NCBI GenBank assembly: GCA_027531445.1
Contig: JAPZRK010000007.1
Span: 62,001 to 126,000 of the forward strand
DNA length: 64,000 nucleotides
Direction: 5' to 3'
DNA from: Leptospira sp.
GTDB taxonomy: Bacteria > Spirochaetota > Leptospiria > Leptospirales > Leptospiraceae
The position numbers and the translations under genes are program-made. The notes under the pieces were generated by a model that saw only the letters and a list, made by a program, of their open reading frames with translations, searched no databases and was not told where the DNA came from. Position 1 is the stretch's first letter. Every line of letters begins with the position of its first letter. Below, one piece after another: positions 33,562 to 42,461 of this stretch.

Positions 33562-34659
33562 ATGAAATTTTTTTCATTTTTCTTTTGCATTGTTTTATTC
33601 AACCTATCAATCTCAGGTCAAGATGCATTGAATTGGAAGGCCGGAGAATATTCTAGTTATCATACTCAATGGCAAAACGGGGAATGGGAAGGATTTTTGC
33701 TCAATGTCAATAAGATGGTTGATGGAAAATCCTGGGAACTTGATGTATTTCATCGAACACATATTCGTGATACGATTGTTCGTTTCCATGTACCAATTAA
33801 AAAAGAAAAAGGCAGTCTTCCCGCCGAAATCGTTGGAATCAAAGTAATCAGAGGGGAAGAGTTTCAAGAACTCGATTCCAATTTTATCATCGTTAAGATC
33901 ATGAATATGCTGAGTTTGAGATTTGTCGATTTAGAGAAGGTAAAGTCGAAGAAGATTCAAAACTCATATTGTTGTAATATTAATTCAGGTAGAGAATATG
34001 AAGATCGATGGGAGGAATTTAATTATTCACTTTTCCATTCAATGAATCATTCTACCCCAATACTCGGTCTTCTTAGCACTAGAAAATCGTCGGCAGATTT
34101 TACAACAAATCTTACCTCTTTTGGCAGAAGCACAACGGATTTAGCAACATACAAGCATTATCCCACCTACATTGATGTCTTCTCTCTTCAAGAAATTACT
34201 TTTCCAACTTTTAAAGTTAAATACCCGACGTCTTGGGTTTTTTCTCAATCCAAAAATAGTTCAGAAAATATAGAAGTGTGGTCAACTCAGTTAGGTGGAA
34301 ATATACATGCAGGTTATTTTTTAATCAAAATCATAGAAGATACTAGGGAAAAAATTGATCTAAGATTAGAAGAGATCAATAAAACGAAAATTTTCCCAAA
34401 TCATGCACTTGGCGAATTGATGAGATTTGAATCCGAAGAAGTTGACGAAAAAGGAAATTTATTTTATAAATTTCAGTTTAAGGCACCTGGACAGATTGGA
34501 ATGCAAATGGAAGGGTATTTTTTAAATGAAAATAAAACGAAACTTGCCGAAGTGATTCTTTTTACAAATTTTGGCGCTCCTATACCAGACAAAACTTATG
34601 TACCTAATCTTATTAATTCTTTTGATAAGGTGTTAAAAAGTTTTAAATTTCGAGAATAG
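33562..34659 (+). CDS. Hypothetical exported protein upstream of creB
   Basis: About 365 residues from ATG 33562 (GGA 8 bases upstream; the frame is also open from 33553). The signal peptide is MKFFSFFFCIVLFNLSISG. The mature protein is mixed alpha/beta with no catalytic motif I can name; its C-terminal half contains FPTFKVKYPTSWVFSQSKNSSE, reminiscent of PsbP-like folds. It ends 41 bp before creB on the same strand, so it may belong to the Cre transcription unit. Confidence 0.6.
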   Translation: MKFFSFFFCIVLFNLSISGQDALNWKAGEYSSYHTQWQNGEWEGFLLNVNKMVDGKSWELDVFHRTHIRDTIVRFHVPIKKEKGSLPAEIVGIKVIRGEEFQELDSNFIIVKIMNMLSLRFVDLEKVKSKKIQNSYCCNINSGREYEDRWEEFNYSLFHSMNHSTPILGLLSTRKSSADFTTNLTSFGRSTTDLATYKHYPTYIDVFSLQEITFPTFKVKYPTSWVFSQSKNSSENIEVWSTQLGGNIHAGYFLIKIIEDTREKIDLRLEEINKTKIFPNHALGELMRFESEEVDEKGNLFYKFQFKAPGQIGMQMEGYFLNENKTKLAEVILFTNFGAPIPDKTYVPNLINSFDKVLKSFKFRE

Positions 34660-34700
34660 TATTCTTGTAAGATAGTAGTCTATTCTAAGTAAGAAATTTT

Positions 34701-35375
34701 ATGAATGCCCAAAGAATTTTAATTTTTGAAGATGAACCGGGAATTTTATCAACAATTGAGATTGCCCTTTCAGCGGATGGTTTCATCCCTGTTAGCGCTA
34801 TGACAGCGGATGCTGGTATGACATTATTAAATCAGGATATTAGCCTTGTGATTCTGGATGTCGGATTACCTGATCGAAATGGATTTGAAGTTTTGAAAGA
34901 AATAAGGCGAACCTTGAATACTCCTGTTATTTTGCTTACGGCACGAAATTCCGAAATTGACAAGGTTCTTGGTCTTGAATTGGGTGCAGATGATTTTGTT
35001 GTTAAACCGTTTAGTCCACGGGAACTTGTTGCAAGAATCAAAGCTATAGTTAGACGAACTTACGTTCCTCCCAAAGATGTCAAATCGCCGCTTATTCTGG
35101 ACACTGAGAAGAAAGTGATTTTCTTTCATAACACTGCATTAACGTTGACTCCTTATGAATTTAAAACATTAGCTCTTTTTATAAAAAATCCGGGGCGAAT
35201 TTTCACTAGAGAAGAAATTATGGACATTGTTTGGACAGAACCAGAGGATAGCTTTGATCGTGCTGTCGATACCGTGATCAAAAATATACGAAATCGAATC
35301 AAAGAAATAGACAAGGATTCCGATCTGATTGAAACTCGAAGAAGTCAAGGTTATGGCTTAAAGGATAAAAAATGA
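34701..35375 (+). CDS. creB: OmpR-family response regulator CreB
   Basis: 224 residues. Receiver domain with acidic pocket EDEP (10-13), phospho-acceptor Asp53 in ILDVGLPDRNG, and Lys in VVKPFSPRE. The C-terminal winged helix begins LILDTEKKVIFF and ends ETRRSQGYGL. The following genes creC and creD identify it as CreB of the CreBC two-component system, which in E. coli responds to carbon source and envelope stress and activates creD through TTCAC repeats. The stop overlaps the creC ATG as ATGA. Confidence 0.88.
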   Translation: MNAQRILIFEDEPGILSTIEIALSADGFIPVSAMTADAGMTLLNQDISLVILDVGLPDRNGFEVLKEIRRTLNTPVILLTARNSEIDKVLGLELGADDFVVKPFSPRELVARIKAIVRRTYVPPKDVKSPLILDTEKKVIFFHNTALTLTPYEFKTLALFIKNPGRIFTREEIMDIVWTEPEDSFDRAVDTVIKNIRNRIKEIDKDSDLIETRRSQGYGLKDKK

Positions 35376-36807
35376 ATCTTTGGATCCGAATCATTCTTAG
35401 TTTTTTTTTATCCTTGGTGTAGGTTTTTATTACCTTATTGATAAAACAGAAGATTCAATTCGACCGCGTTATATGGAGACTGTTGAAGAATCCTTAAACG
35501 ATACGGCTCATCTTCTTTCCGCCTCGCTTGAGGCAAATTTCCCTGCTAATGGATTAACTTCTGATAATTATAAAAAAATTTGTAATCAGACTCTAAGACC
35601 AATTTTTCAAAATGTAAAAGAACGAAACTTTGAAGCAAAGATTTACAGTCTTCTGAAAACTGAAGCTGATATTCAAACCTATGTAACAGATCAAAATGGG
35701 ATCATTATTTTTGATTCTGAAAGTTATCGGGAGGGATTAAATTTTTCAAGATTCAATGATGTCTTTCTAACCTTGAAGGGAAGGTATGGCGCGCGTTCCA
35801 GCAAATTAGTAGATAATTCAAAAGAGGGAGCTTTATTTGTATCTGCTCCAGTTCGTTATCAATCAAAAATAATTGGTGTGATAACCATCATTAAACCGAA
35901 AATCAGCGTCGTTCCTTTTATTGAAGTAGCTAAAGCTAATTTCTGGAGGATCAGTCTTCTCGTTGGTTTCAGTATTGCAATTGTTTTTAGTTTACTTGCC
36001 TATCTTATGTTCCGTCCAATTGGTCGGTTATCTCATTATGTCAGTGCACTGAGAAATAAATCTAGAATTCCCTTTCCCAAGATCGGATTGAAAGAGTTAG
36101 AACTTTTAGGTCAGGAAATTGACGGCTTAGTGACTGAGCTTGAAGGCAAAGAATATATTGAAAACTATCTGCAAACATTTACACATGAGATTAAAAGTCC
36201 TCTATCTACAATCTTAGCGTCTGCGGAGTTGATTGAATCTCACCCCGATAAAATAGATCAGTTAACAAAAAATATTTATAAAGAAGGAAAAAGAATTGAG
36301 AGAATAGTAGAGCAGTTGTTATCTCTCTCAACTTTGGAAGGAAAGAGAACCATTCTAAGAAATGAAGAAGTAAATCTATTTTCAATATGTAATGAAATAT
36401 TTGAATCTCACTCGGCTGAACTTGAATTGAAAGGAGTCACATATCAAATTGATGCTCACGATATCAAAATTTTGGGATCTCAAGAATATTTAAGAATTGC
36501 GATTCAAAATTTAATCAGAAATTCATTGGATTTTGCGAAAAAGGGAGACAATATAATCGTTAGTATTGAACGATTTGAGGATGATTCTGTACGATTAGTT
36601 ATTCTGGATCAAGGAGTACAAATTCCCGAATTTGCCTTAACAAAAATCAAAGAACGGTTTTATTCACTTCCTCGACCTGATACGCTTCAGAAAAGTTCTG
36701 GCCTAGGTCTTAGCATAGTCCAACAAATTGTTGAATTACATAATGGTGAGCTCACTATAAAAAATAGGCAGGATTTAGGAGTAGAAGTTGTAATCCTTTT
36801 TAAATAA
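35372..36807 (+). pseudogene. creC: Sensor histidine kinase CreC, reading frame broken in a T9 tract
   Basis: The natural start is ATG 35372, overlapping the creB stop. From there the frame reads MNLWIRIILSFFL and hits TAG after 16 codons. Adding one T to the T9 run (35401-35409) restores GVGFYYLIDKTEDSIRPRYMETVEESLNDTA and the entire kinase, about 478 residues, with the first transmembrane helix made of both parts. As it stands, the intact downstream ORF begins at ATG 35473 and has no first membrane helix. The rest is complete: periplasmic sensor, TM2 (about 35945-36015), HAMP-like linker, H-box THEIKSPLS, N-box QNLIRNSLDFA, and GLGLSIVQQIVELH. The break may be a sequencing error, phase variation or transcriptional slippage. 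Confidence 0.85.
35401..35409 (+). repeat. creC: T9 homopolymer at the creC frameshift
   Basis: Nine consecutive T, following CTTAG and followed by ATCC, lie within the first transmembrane codons of creC. Nine Ts give an early TAG; ten would join the frames. Such tracts mutate by slipped-strand mispairing and also promote RNA polymerase slippage. Confidence 0.9.
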
Positions 36808-36818
36808 TTTTTTTTTAC

Positions 36819-36834
36819 CTCACTCAATCCTCAC
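36819..36834 (+). promoter_or_regulatory. cre-tag-like CreB binding site upstream of creD
   Basis: CTCAC-N6-CTCAC (36819-36823 and 36830-36834) matches the E. coli cre tag TTCAC-N6-TTCAC except for the first base of each half. A further TCAC at 36853 is 22 bp from the second, in helical phase. A TAGTAT -10-like box lies at 36867-36872, 33 bp downstream of the tag. The placement between creC and creD is where a CreB-activated promoter should be. Sequence seen; binding inferred. Confidence 0.5.
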
Positions 36835-36891
36835 ATTTCGCACATAATTAACTCACCTAAAATCTTTAGTATTGAATTTAGGAGCTTAAAT

Positions 36892-38217
36892 ATGAATAAA
36901 ATTCAAACATCGATAAATCTAAGACTGATCATTCTCGGAGGAATGGTATTAGCTTTTGTGATCCCGTTGATGATGATATCATCGTTGATCGAAGAACGTA
37001 GCATTTCTAGAGATACGGCCGCAGGGGAGATTGGAGACAAGTGGGGAAAAAGTCAGGTTATTGTAGGTCCAATATTGCAAGTACCCTATAACATACGAAT
37101 ACCCAAATCTGGATCTGCGAATAACAAAGATAAATGGGATTATGTTACCGAATATGCTTATTTTCTGCCGGAAGATATAAACTACAATGCGACTTTAAAA
37201 ACAGAGCTTAGAAAAAGAAGTATATATGAAACTCCTTTATATTCGGGGCAAATTAAAATTTCAGGGAAATTCCGTTCCATAAACGTGAATGATTTTCCTT
37301 CCGAGACTACCTATATCTATTTTGAGGATGCTAAAGTGATTCTTTCACTATCCGATATGAAAGGGATTGGTGGCGAAATCAAATATAACATGGGTGGAAA
37401 GAATAAGAACCTACTTCCAGGTACCAAATCTATTTTCTTCAGCACTGGTTTGCATTCTCCTATTGATTTAAGTGAACAAAAAGCTGAATCAGAATTCAAT
37501 TTATCTTTTGATCTAAATGGTTCTAATAGTTTATATTTTGCTCCGATCGGAAAAACTTCAAAGATCGTTATGAATGCTGATTGGCGAGATCCTTCATTTA
37601 CTGGGAGTTTCCTCCCGAAAGATCGGAATATTAATGAAGATGGCTTTACCGCTTTTTGGGAAACTTCATACTATAATAGAAGTTATCCACAAAATCTAAC
37701 TAGTATGGATGAAACGATGGCTCAATTGATCTTATCATCAGCATCTGGGGTCGATTTAATATTGCCTGTAGACTATTATCATAAGATTCAAAGAGCCACC
37801 AAGTATGGTTTGTTAATACTTGTAACCAGTTTTGCCTTATTTTTTCTAATGGAAATATTTGGTGGAGTCATATTACATCCCATCCAATACATCTTGATTG
37901 GTAGCGCTATGGTATTGTTTTATATATTGAATCTATCACTATCGGAACATTTAGGTTTTATGATCGCATATATCATAGCATCACTTGCAGTTACTATTTT
38001 GATCGGTTATTATTCCGCTAACGTATTAAACGATAAAAAGAAGGGACTCTTAACGGGTGGTTATTATGTTTTGCTATACATCTTTTTGTATGTCATATTG
38101 GCTTCAGAGGATCAAGCACTGCTCCTTGGATCGTTTGCTCTATTCATAGTTTTGGCATTAATTATGCACTTCACTAGAAAGATTGATTGGTATAAATTTG
38201 GAAATCAAACAAATTAA
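36892..38217 (+). CDS. creD: Inner-membrane protein CreD
   Basis: 441 residues. CreD architecture: one N-terminal transmembrane helix (about residues 10-30), a large beta-rich periplasmic domain (the start SQVIVGPILQVPYN, and YAYFLPEDINYNATL, are typical), and five to six C-terminal helices (LLILVTSFALFFLMEIFGG, HPIQYILIGSAMVLFYILNLSLSEH). The family is the main target of CreBC in E. coli; its biochemical role is unsettled, with colicin and envelope-stress phenotypes described. ATG has GGAG 8 bases upstream. It ends in a hairpin terminator. Confidence 0.92.
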   Translation: MNKIQTSINLRLIILGGMVLAFVIPLMMISSLIEERSISRDTAAGEIGDKWGKSQVIVGPILQVPYNIRIPKSGSANNKDKWDYVTEYAYFLPEDINYNATLKTELRKRSIYETPLYSGQIKISGKFRSINVNDFPSETTYIYFEDAKVILSLSDMKGIGGEIKYNMGGKNKNLLPGTKSIFFSTGLHSPIDLSEQKAESEFNLSFDLNGSNSLYFAPIGKTSKIVMNADWRDPSFTGSFLPKDRNINEDGFTAFWETSYYNRSYPQNLTSMDETMAQLILSSASGVDLILPVDYYHKIQRATKYGLLILVTSFALFFLMEIFGGVILHPIQYILIGSAMVLFYILNLSLSEHLGFMIAYIIASLAVTILIGYYSANVLNDKKKGLLTGGYYVLLYIFLYVILASEDQALLLGSFALFIVLALIMHFTRKIDWYKFGNQTN

Positions 38218-38241
38218 ACTGAACTTCTGATGTCACTAAGG

Positions 38242-38270
38242 TAGACTGGAAGATAAATTCTTCCGGTCTA
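38242..38270 (+). terminator. Rho-independent terminator after creD
   Basis: TAGACTGGAAG and CTTCCGGTCTA form an 11-bp stem (one T-G wobble) around a 7-base loop, followed by ATCTTTTA. It ends creD transcription. The right arm also contains the stop codon of the convergent minus-strand gene. Confidence 0.7.
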
Positions 38271-38906
38271 ATCTTTTATGATTCTAGCCAGTTCTGTATT
38301 GTATCTGTAAGCTGTTTCCGTTTGGGAAAGAAATCCAAAAGCACCCATCTCAAAAATCAAGGAAGCTGTAATCCCGTAGCCACCATCATCTCGTGTATCG
38401 CATCCTTTTTTGTTAGCAGGTGAAATCTTTAAATCTCGTGGATTCAAGTATGGATAGTTAGAAGGACAATTGATGTGAGCAAAATCTTTGCCATCAGCAT
38501 GACGTGCTTCATGTAAGAGTACTAAAAATCTATCAAATTTGTTTAAACTAAAAAACTGTTTTCCTAGGTAGACTTCGCCATTTTGATAATATGCAATGAA
38601 TTCTCCCGTTGCCCCACTCGAATAAGATTTGATTCTTGATTGGAGCCAGATTGAAACTTTTTTTCCAGAAAAGGGAAATCTGAAGATCGATTCAAAATTA
38701 GAATAACGAGTATAAGTTTTTTTATCTATTTTAAGTTTTTTCGGTTCGATCGATTCAATGTAATGAAACGTTTCTTTCAGAATTCTAGATTCTTTGGGAG
38801 TTAGTTTCAAATCTTGTGATTGGAGTTGGGTGATTGAAGGAGAAAAAACTAGAGTTAGTACTAAAGTTGCTATAAAATGCTTAAAATTGGGCTTGTACTC
38901 CTCCAT
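38268..38906 (-). CDS. Exported protein with an HEXXH motif (putative metalloprotease-like), last gene of haem operon
   Basis: 212 residues. A hydrophobic stretch at about 10-22 (HFIATLVLTLVFSPS) acts as signal peptide. The motif LLHEARHADG (His132, Glu133, His136) is the zinc-binding HEXXH of gluzincin- or metzincin-like proteases, with several downstream Asp/Glu residues that could be a third ligand. Four cysteines (in HINCPSNYP and KKGCDTRDDGG among others) suggest disulfides. No protease family is recognised, so activity is inference. It overlaps the TonB receptor gene by 26 bp, so it is expressed with the haem-uptake proteins. Confidence 0.6.
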   Translation of the reverse strand: MEEYKPNFKHFIATLVLTLVFSPSITQLQSQDLKLTPKESRILKETFHYIESIEPKKLKIDKKTYTRYSNFESIFRFPFSGKKVSIWLQSRIKSYSSGATGEFIAYYQNGEVYLGKQFFSLNKFDRFLVLLHEARHADGKDFAHINCPSNYPYLNPRDLKISPANKKGCDTRDDGGYGITASLIFEMGAFGFLSQTETAYRYNTELARIIKD

Positions 38907-40989
38907 AATAGAATCTCGGTCGTATCGGATTGTAAGTAAGCTCGTATTTATCCAAAAGATTGTCTATTCCTAAAAATAAAGATAAGCGATCTTCAAATAA
39001 TTTTTTCTCTAATCGAAGATTAACAAGTGCGAATTCTTGTCCATATACGACACTCTGTCCAAGAAAAGGATTCGTTTGAGCTGACTCGATTAGCGTAGTA
39101 CTTGCTCCTGCAAAGTCGCTCGTACTTGAGTAAAATGGACGTCTGCCTATCCACTTCGTCCGAATCGCCAGTTCCCAACCCATAGATGTGCTTAAATAAA
39201 GATTTGATGTTACTTGGTGCATCGCCCTTCCTTCAAGGGGCCGATCGGAAGTTAGATCACGAGTTTCTGTGTAATTATATCCAAGCTCGAAGGCCGCGTA
39301 CTTATAGAATCGAGTCCTCATTCCAAACTCTCCACCGCGCGTGTATGCTTCCTTGATATTTGTTAGTTGAAACGTTGCAAATTCTGAACTTCCGGTACCA
39401 TAATTGTATTGAATCAAATTTGTAATATAATTTCTAAAAAGACTAAAGGATAAACTAAAATTTTTGAAGGGTGAATATTCTAGGTCTGTATTGAAAGTTC
39501 TAGATTTTTCGGGCCTCAGGTTTGGATTGCCATCGACTACATAACCCACACCAGGATTTTCAAATCGAAGGTAAAGTTCTTGAAAAGACGGCGGTCTAAA
39601 TCCGACACCGTAACTTGCGCGTAAGACAATCTGAGAAGTCAAATCAAGACGTGTTGCGATTTTCGGAGTTGTCTGGCCACCAAATTGGGAGTCCACGTCA
39701 TATCTCACACCAGGAATAATCCTCCAAATGATACCGTTTCTCCATGCAGTCCATTCATCCTGTAAAAAAACGGCTCTCCGTGTTCGATAAACAAAACGTT
39801 GTGAAAGTCGATCTGATTCCAGTTCGTTAGCATAGGATTCAACTCCCATAGTGAGCATATGTTTATCATTTAGTTCATGATCTAATTGCAATGTTCCTTG
39901 CGAGGATCTATCGTTTGTTAATTCTTTTCTATCCAATTCATCGGATCCACGTTGATCCAATGTAAAATTATTTTCCCACCTAGCATAGTTTCCCCGGAAT
40001 GAGACCATGTTCCTTTTTCCGTAAGAATATTCGACAGCTCCCAAACTTAGAAAGTCATTTGTTGCATTTGATCGATCAAAAAGACCACCTGATCTTTGAG
40101 AGATGATTCCTTGTTGGAATCGGTTTAGATAAAACAAACCTGTCTTGACTTTCAATTGTCCGTCAGGATTGAAGACCATGTTTCCGCCAACGTTTGCATC
40201 TTGGAATGCATTGCCTGTCGTTGACTTGGTCGTTGGATCCAAATCATAACCAGCAGAATGATTATAGCCTCCGTTAAAACTTGCGGCAACAAAATCATTT
40301 CGAAACCCGACGTCGGCAATCATATTCTTTTCACCCTGGGTTCCATAGTGAATTTCACGGCCATTTCCATAGGTGGCTCTGAATTGATAGTGTTGAGGTT
40401 TTTCAGATTGCCGCGTGATGATGTTGATCACACCACCTATCGCATCTGCGCCATATAAAGCGGATGATGACCCTTTTACGATTTCAATACGTTCGATGTT
40501 TTGCACTTTAAAACGAGTTAGATCGACAGTATTATTTAACCGACCTGCAATTCGTTGTCCATCCACTAGAAACAAAACATATTTCGAATCTAACCCAAGC
40601 ATTTGGACCTGTGAACCGCCTAACGCATTAGGTGTAACATTTAAGCCCAACTGTGTTTCCAGAACCTCTCCAAGATTTCTTGCACCAGTTTGTTCAATTC
40701 GTTTTCGAGAGATGACTTCCGTCGCAACTGTGGAGTCTTTCAATCGACGTTCACCGCGTGATCCGGTAACAACGATTCCATTTTTATTATCTAAATCCTT
40801 GAATCTATCTTCTTCTTGAATTTTTTCCTCGGTTTGCTTTGGGCTCTCAGCAGGCTTTTCTTCCTTTACTTCGATTGGATTTTGTGTCTCTGTTTGTGTT
40901 TGCTTTATCTTTTGCTTTGATTGTGCAAACGTTGATCGGGAAAAATAGAAACAATAAAAAAACAAAAGCCAGAACAGAAGTCGTGACAT
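38881..40989 (-). CDS. TonB-dependent outer-membrane receptor (HmuR/haem type)
   Basis: 702 residues from ATG 40989, whose A is shared with the upstream stop (TAATG); the frame is also open from 41007. Signal peptide to about residue 22 (STFAQS), then a proline/glutamate linker. The plug domain starts at IVVTGSRGERRLKDSTVATEVISR (TonB-box-like VVTGS) and includes RIEIVKGSSSALYGADAIGGVINIIT. The barrel ends in GGVQAQF. The strand RASYGVGFRPPSFQELY, with FRPPSFQELY near NPNLRPE, is the classic haem/haemoglobin receptor region. The upstream HmuY-like lipoprotein supports haem as ligand. Overall well conserved. Confidence 0.9.
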   Translation of the reverse strand: MSRLLFWLLFFYCFYFSRSTFAQSKQKIKQTQTETQNPIEVKEEKPAESPKQTEEKIQEEDRFKDLDNKNGIVVTGSRGERRLKDSTVATEVISRKRIEQTGARNLGEVLETQLGLNVTPNALGGSQVQMLGLDSKYVLFLVDGQRIAGRLNNTVDLTRFKVQNIERIEIVKGSSSALYGADAIGGVINIITRQSEKPQHYQFRATYGNGREIHYGTQGEKNMIADVGFRNDFVAASFNGGYNHSAGYDLDPTTKSTTGNAFQDANVGGNMVFNPDGQLKVKTGLFYLNRFQQGIISQRSGGLFDRSNATNDFLSLGAVEYSYGKRNMVSFRGNYARWENNFTLDQRGSDELDRKELTNDRSSQGTLQLDHELNDKHMLTMGVESYANELESDRLSQRFVYRTRRAVFLQDEWTAWRNGIIWRIIPGVRYDVDSQFGGQTTPKIATRLDLTSQIVLRASYGVGFRPPSFQELYLRFENPGVGYVVDGNPNLRPEKSRTFNTDLEYSPFKNFSLSFSLFRNYITNLIQYNYGTGSSEFATFQLTNIKEAYTRGGEFGMRTRFYKYAAFELGYNYTETRDLTSDRPLEGRAMHQVTSNLYLSTSMGWELAIRTKWIGRRPFYSSTSDFAGASTTLIESAQTNPFLGQSVVYGQEFALVNLRLEKKLFEDRLSLFLGIDNLLDKYELTYNPIRPRFYYGGVQAQF

Positions 40990-41648
40990 TAGGGTAGTTT
41001 TTTCCATCTTATAGTCGGATATCCTGATGTTCCAGCCTCACTATAATAACTTTCCATACGTACAGCATAGTAAGAGGAGCCATTTCCAGAACGAACAATA
41101 TAAATTAAACCTTTTGTTGTTAAGTTTCCAATTTCGTAATTGTACCATTCCGTCATAAGAGGATTTCCAATAAAATCACCAACGGCACCACCTACACCTT
41201 GTGTTGTCGATCTACCATCGATTACAAATTTATCATCCGTACAATTCTGATTGATCCTATTCGTATTGCTTGCGGAACTAACAGTAGTCTGGTTGGATAA
41301 ACAAGCACCTCCTGAACCAGCAGAATTGGTAGAACCGCTATTTGTTGATATCTTGTATCGATTGAATGCGATATCCCAAGAAGTACTAGACGCTAATGAG
41401 GCAGGTATCTGTGAATTTGTTTGTAAGCTGAAATAAATATAAAAATCTAAGTTTGTGCTGTTGATACGAGTGACAGTAGTACCTTCCGTATCAGCCCTCG
41501 AGAAAACAACTTTATCTAAGAAGTTGGGATCCGAGGCGCGCAATGTTTGTAAAAGAAGTTGGTTTGTGAATTGGGTTTGCTCAGAGATACTTTCTTTATC
41601 TCTGGCACACCCAATCAACGTAAAAATAAGGATTAATAAAATCTTCAT
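40989..41648 (-). CDS. HmuY-family haem-binding lipoprotein
   Basis: 219 residues. Lipobox-like IFTLIGC (Cys about 14). The HmuY pattern is present: SSTSWDIAFNRYKISTNSG in the middle, long insertions, and the C-terminal NGSSYYAVRMESYYSEAGTSGYPTIRWKKL. HmuY in Porphyromonas is a haemophore that hands haem to its partner TonB receptor HmuR, and here the receptor gene follows with a one-base overlap. The two axial histidines of Porphyromonas HmuY are not evident, so haem may be bound by other residues, as in some other HmuY homologues. Confidence 0.82.
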   Translation of the reverse strand: MKILLILIFTLIGCARDKESISEQTQFTNQLLLQTLRASDPNFLDKVVFSRADTEGTTVTRINSTNLDFYIYFSLQTNSQIPASLASSTSWDIAFNRYKISTNSGSTNSAGSGGACLSNQTTVSSASNTNRINQNCTDDKFVIDGRSTTQGVGGAVGDFIGNPLMTEWYNYEIGNLTTKGLIYIVRSGNGSSYYAVRMESYYSEAGTSGYPTIRWKKLP

Positions 41649-41662
41649 TTTTATTACAAAAT

Positions 41663-42223
41663 TTATGGGCTGATGACGTATCCCAAAGTAGCCGCTTGAC
41701 CTCGGCTTGGTATCGCATAGAAAAAGTAGTAATACGTGCCTGTCGTTGAAATGACTGTAGAGGAAGTAGTTGCCACTCTATGGGAAGTCGGAAACTCAGA
41801 GTTTGAATCGGCAGCATTTGTCGTAAATCCTGTGTTGTAAGCAAGAGCACTAGAAGCGGCCAACGGACAGGTATCAGACTTATAGAGAATTGCGAATGCA
41901 TTCCCGGTTAACGTCACCGTTGTAGCGGAAGAAACTGTAAATTTGATCACTGAAGTTTGGTGTCCAACAATCGGAATAGAACCGATTTTTGAAACTGTCC
42001 CTGTTTTAGAGATTCCACTCACGGTCAGATCGGTTACGAACGTGTTTGCGGCTGATCTACCAGTTGTGTTGACAACGCAATCTCCACCTGAAGATGTAGC
42101 GGCCAATAAAAGTGCTGCAGTCGTTGTGCTATCGTCCTTTTTTTCAGGCTCGCATCCCCAAAAGAAAGCAGAAGCAGAAAAAAGAACCAGAAGTATCGTT
42201 AGATTTGGTTTGAAGTGTTTCAT
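41663..42223 (-). CDS. Hypothetical lipoprotein, first gene of the haem operon
   Basis: About 186 residues from ATG 42223, which has GGAAGGA 7 bases upstream; the ORF is also open to 42238. The signal peptide ends in a lipobox-like SAFFWGC (Cys about 24), followed by an acidic EPEKKDDS linker. The mature part is S/T/A/G-rich and beta-like with two cysteines (GGDCVVN, SDTCPLA), resembling a pre-peptidase C-terminal domain: TGTYYYFFYAIPSRGQAATLGYVIS. Fourteen bases separate it from the HmuY-like gene. Function unknown; co-expression suggests a role in haem capture at the surface. Confidence 0.65.
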   Translation of the reverse strand: MKHFKPNLTILLVLFSASAFFWGCEPEKKDDSTTTAALLLAATSSGGDCVVNTTGRSAANTFVTDLTVSGISKTGTVSKIGSIPIVGHQTSVIKFTVSSATTVTLTGNAFAILYKSDTCPLAASSALAYNTGFTTNAADSNSEFPTSHRVATTSSTVISTTGTYYYFFYAIPSRGQAATLGYVISP

Positions 42224-42261
42224 AAATGTTCCTTCCATAAAGCAACAAGAAATTATTGAGA

Positions 42262-42277
42262 CTGAGAATCAATTACA
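42262..42277 (-). promoter_or_regulatory. Candidate iron-responsive operator upstream of the haem operon
   Basis: CTGAGAATCAATTACA shares the 10-mer CTGAGAATCA with the Fur-like palindrome at 14121-14130, in the same orientation relative to its genes. It lies inside a larger ATTGA-N9-TCAAT inverted repeat, 39-54 bp upstream of the operon's first ATG. The 7-1-7 symmetry is poor here. Sequence seen; Fur binding inferred. Confidence 0.4.
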
Positions 42278-42461
42278 AAACGCCCCACAAAGCTGAATTT
42301 TTTAAACTCCCTGACAAACGGGTGACAATTATATCTTGTCAGAGTAAATCATGGTCATTTAACGCTTGGTAGCTTGTCTTTGAAATATTTTCCTTAGTCA
42401 GGACGGACAATAAAAAAAATCTATTGTAAAAGAAACTAATTTTCGTCTTTTAAGATTACCC

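Noticed and set aside
40415..40819. 134-codon plus-strand frame inside the TonB receptor gene
   Set aside because: Opposite strand of a clear receptor plug domain; no ribosome-binding site and no recognisable protein features.
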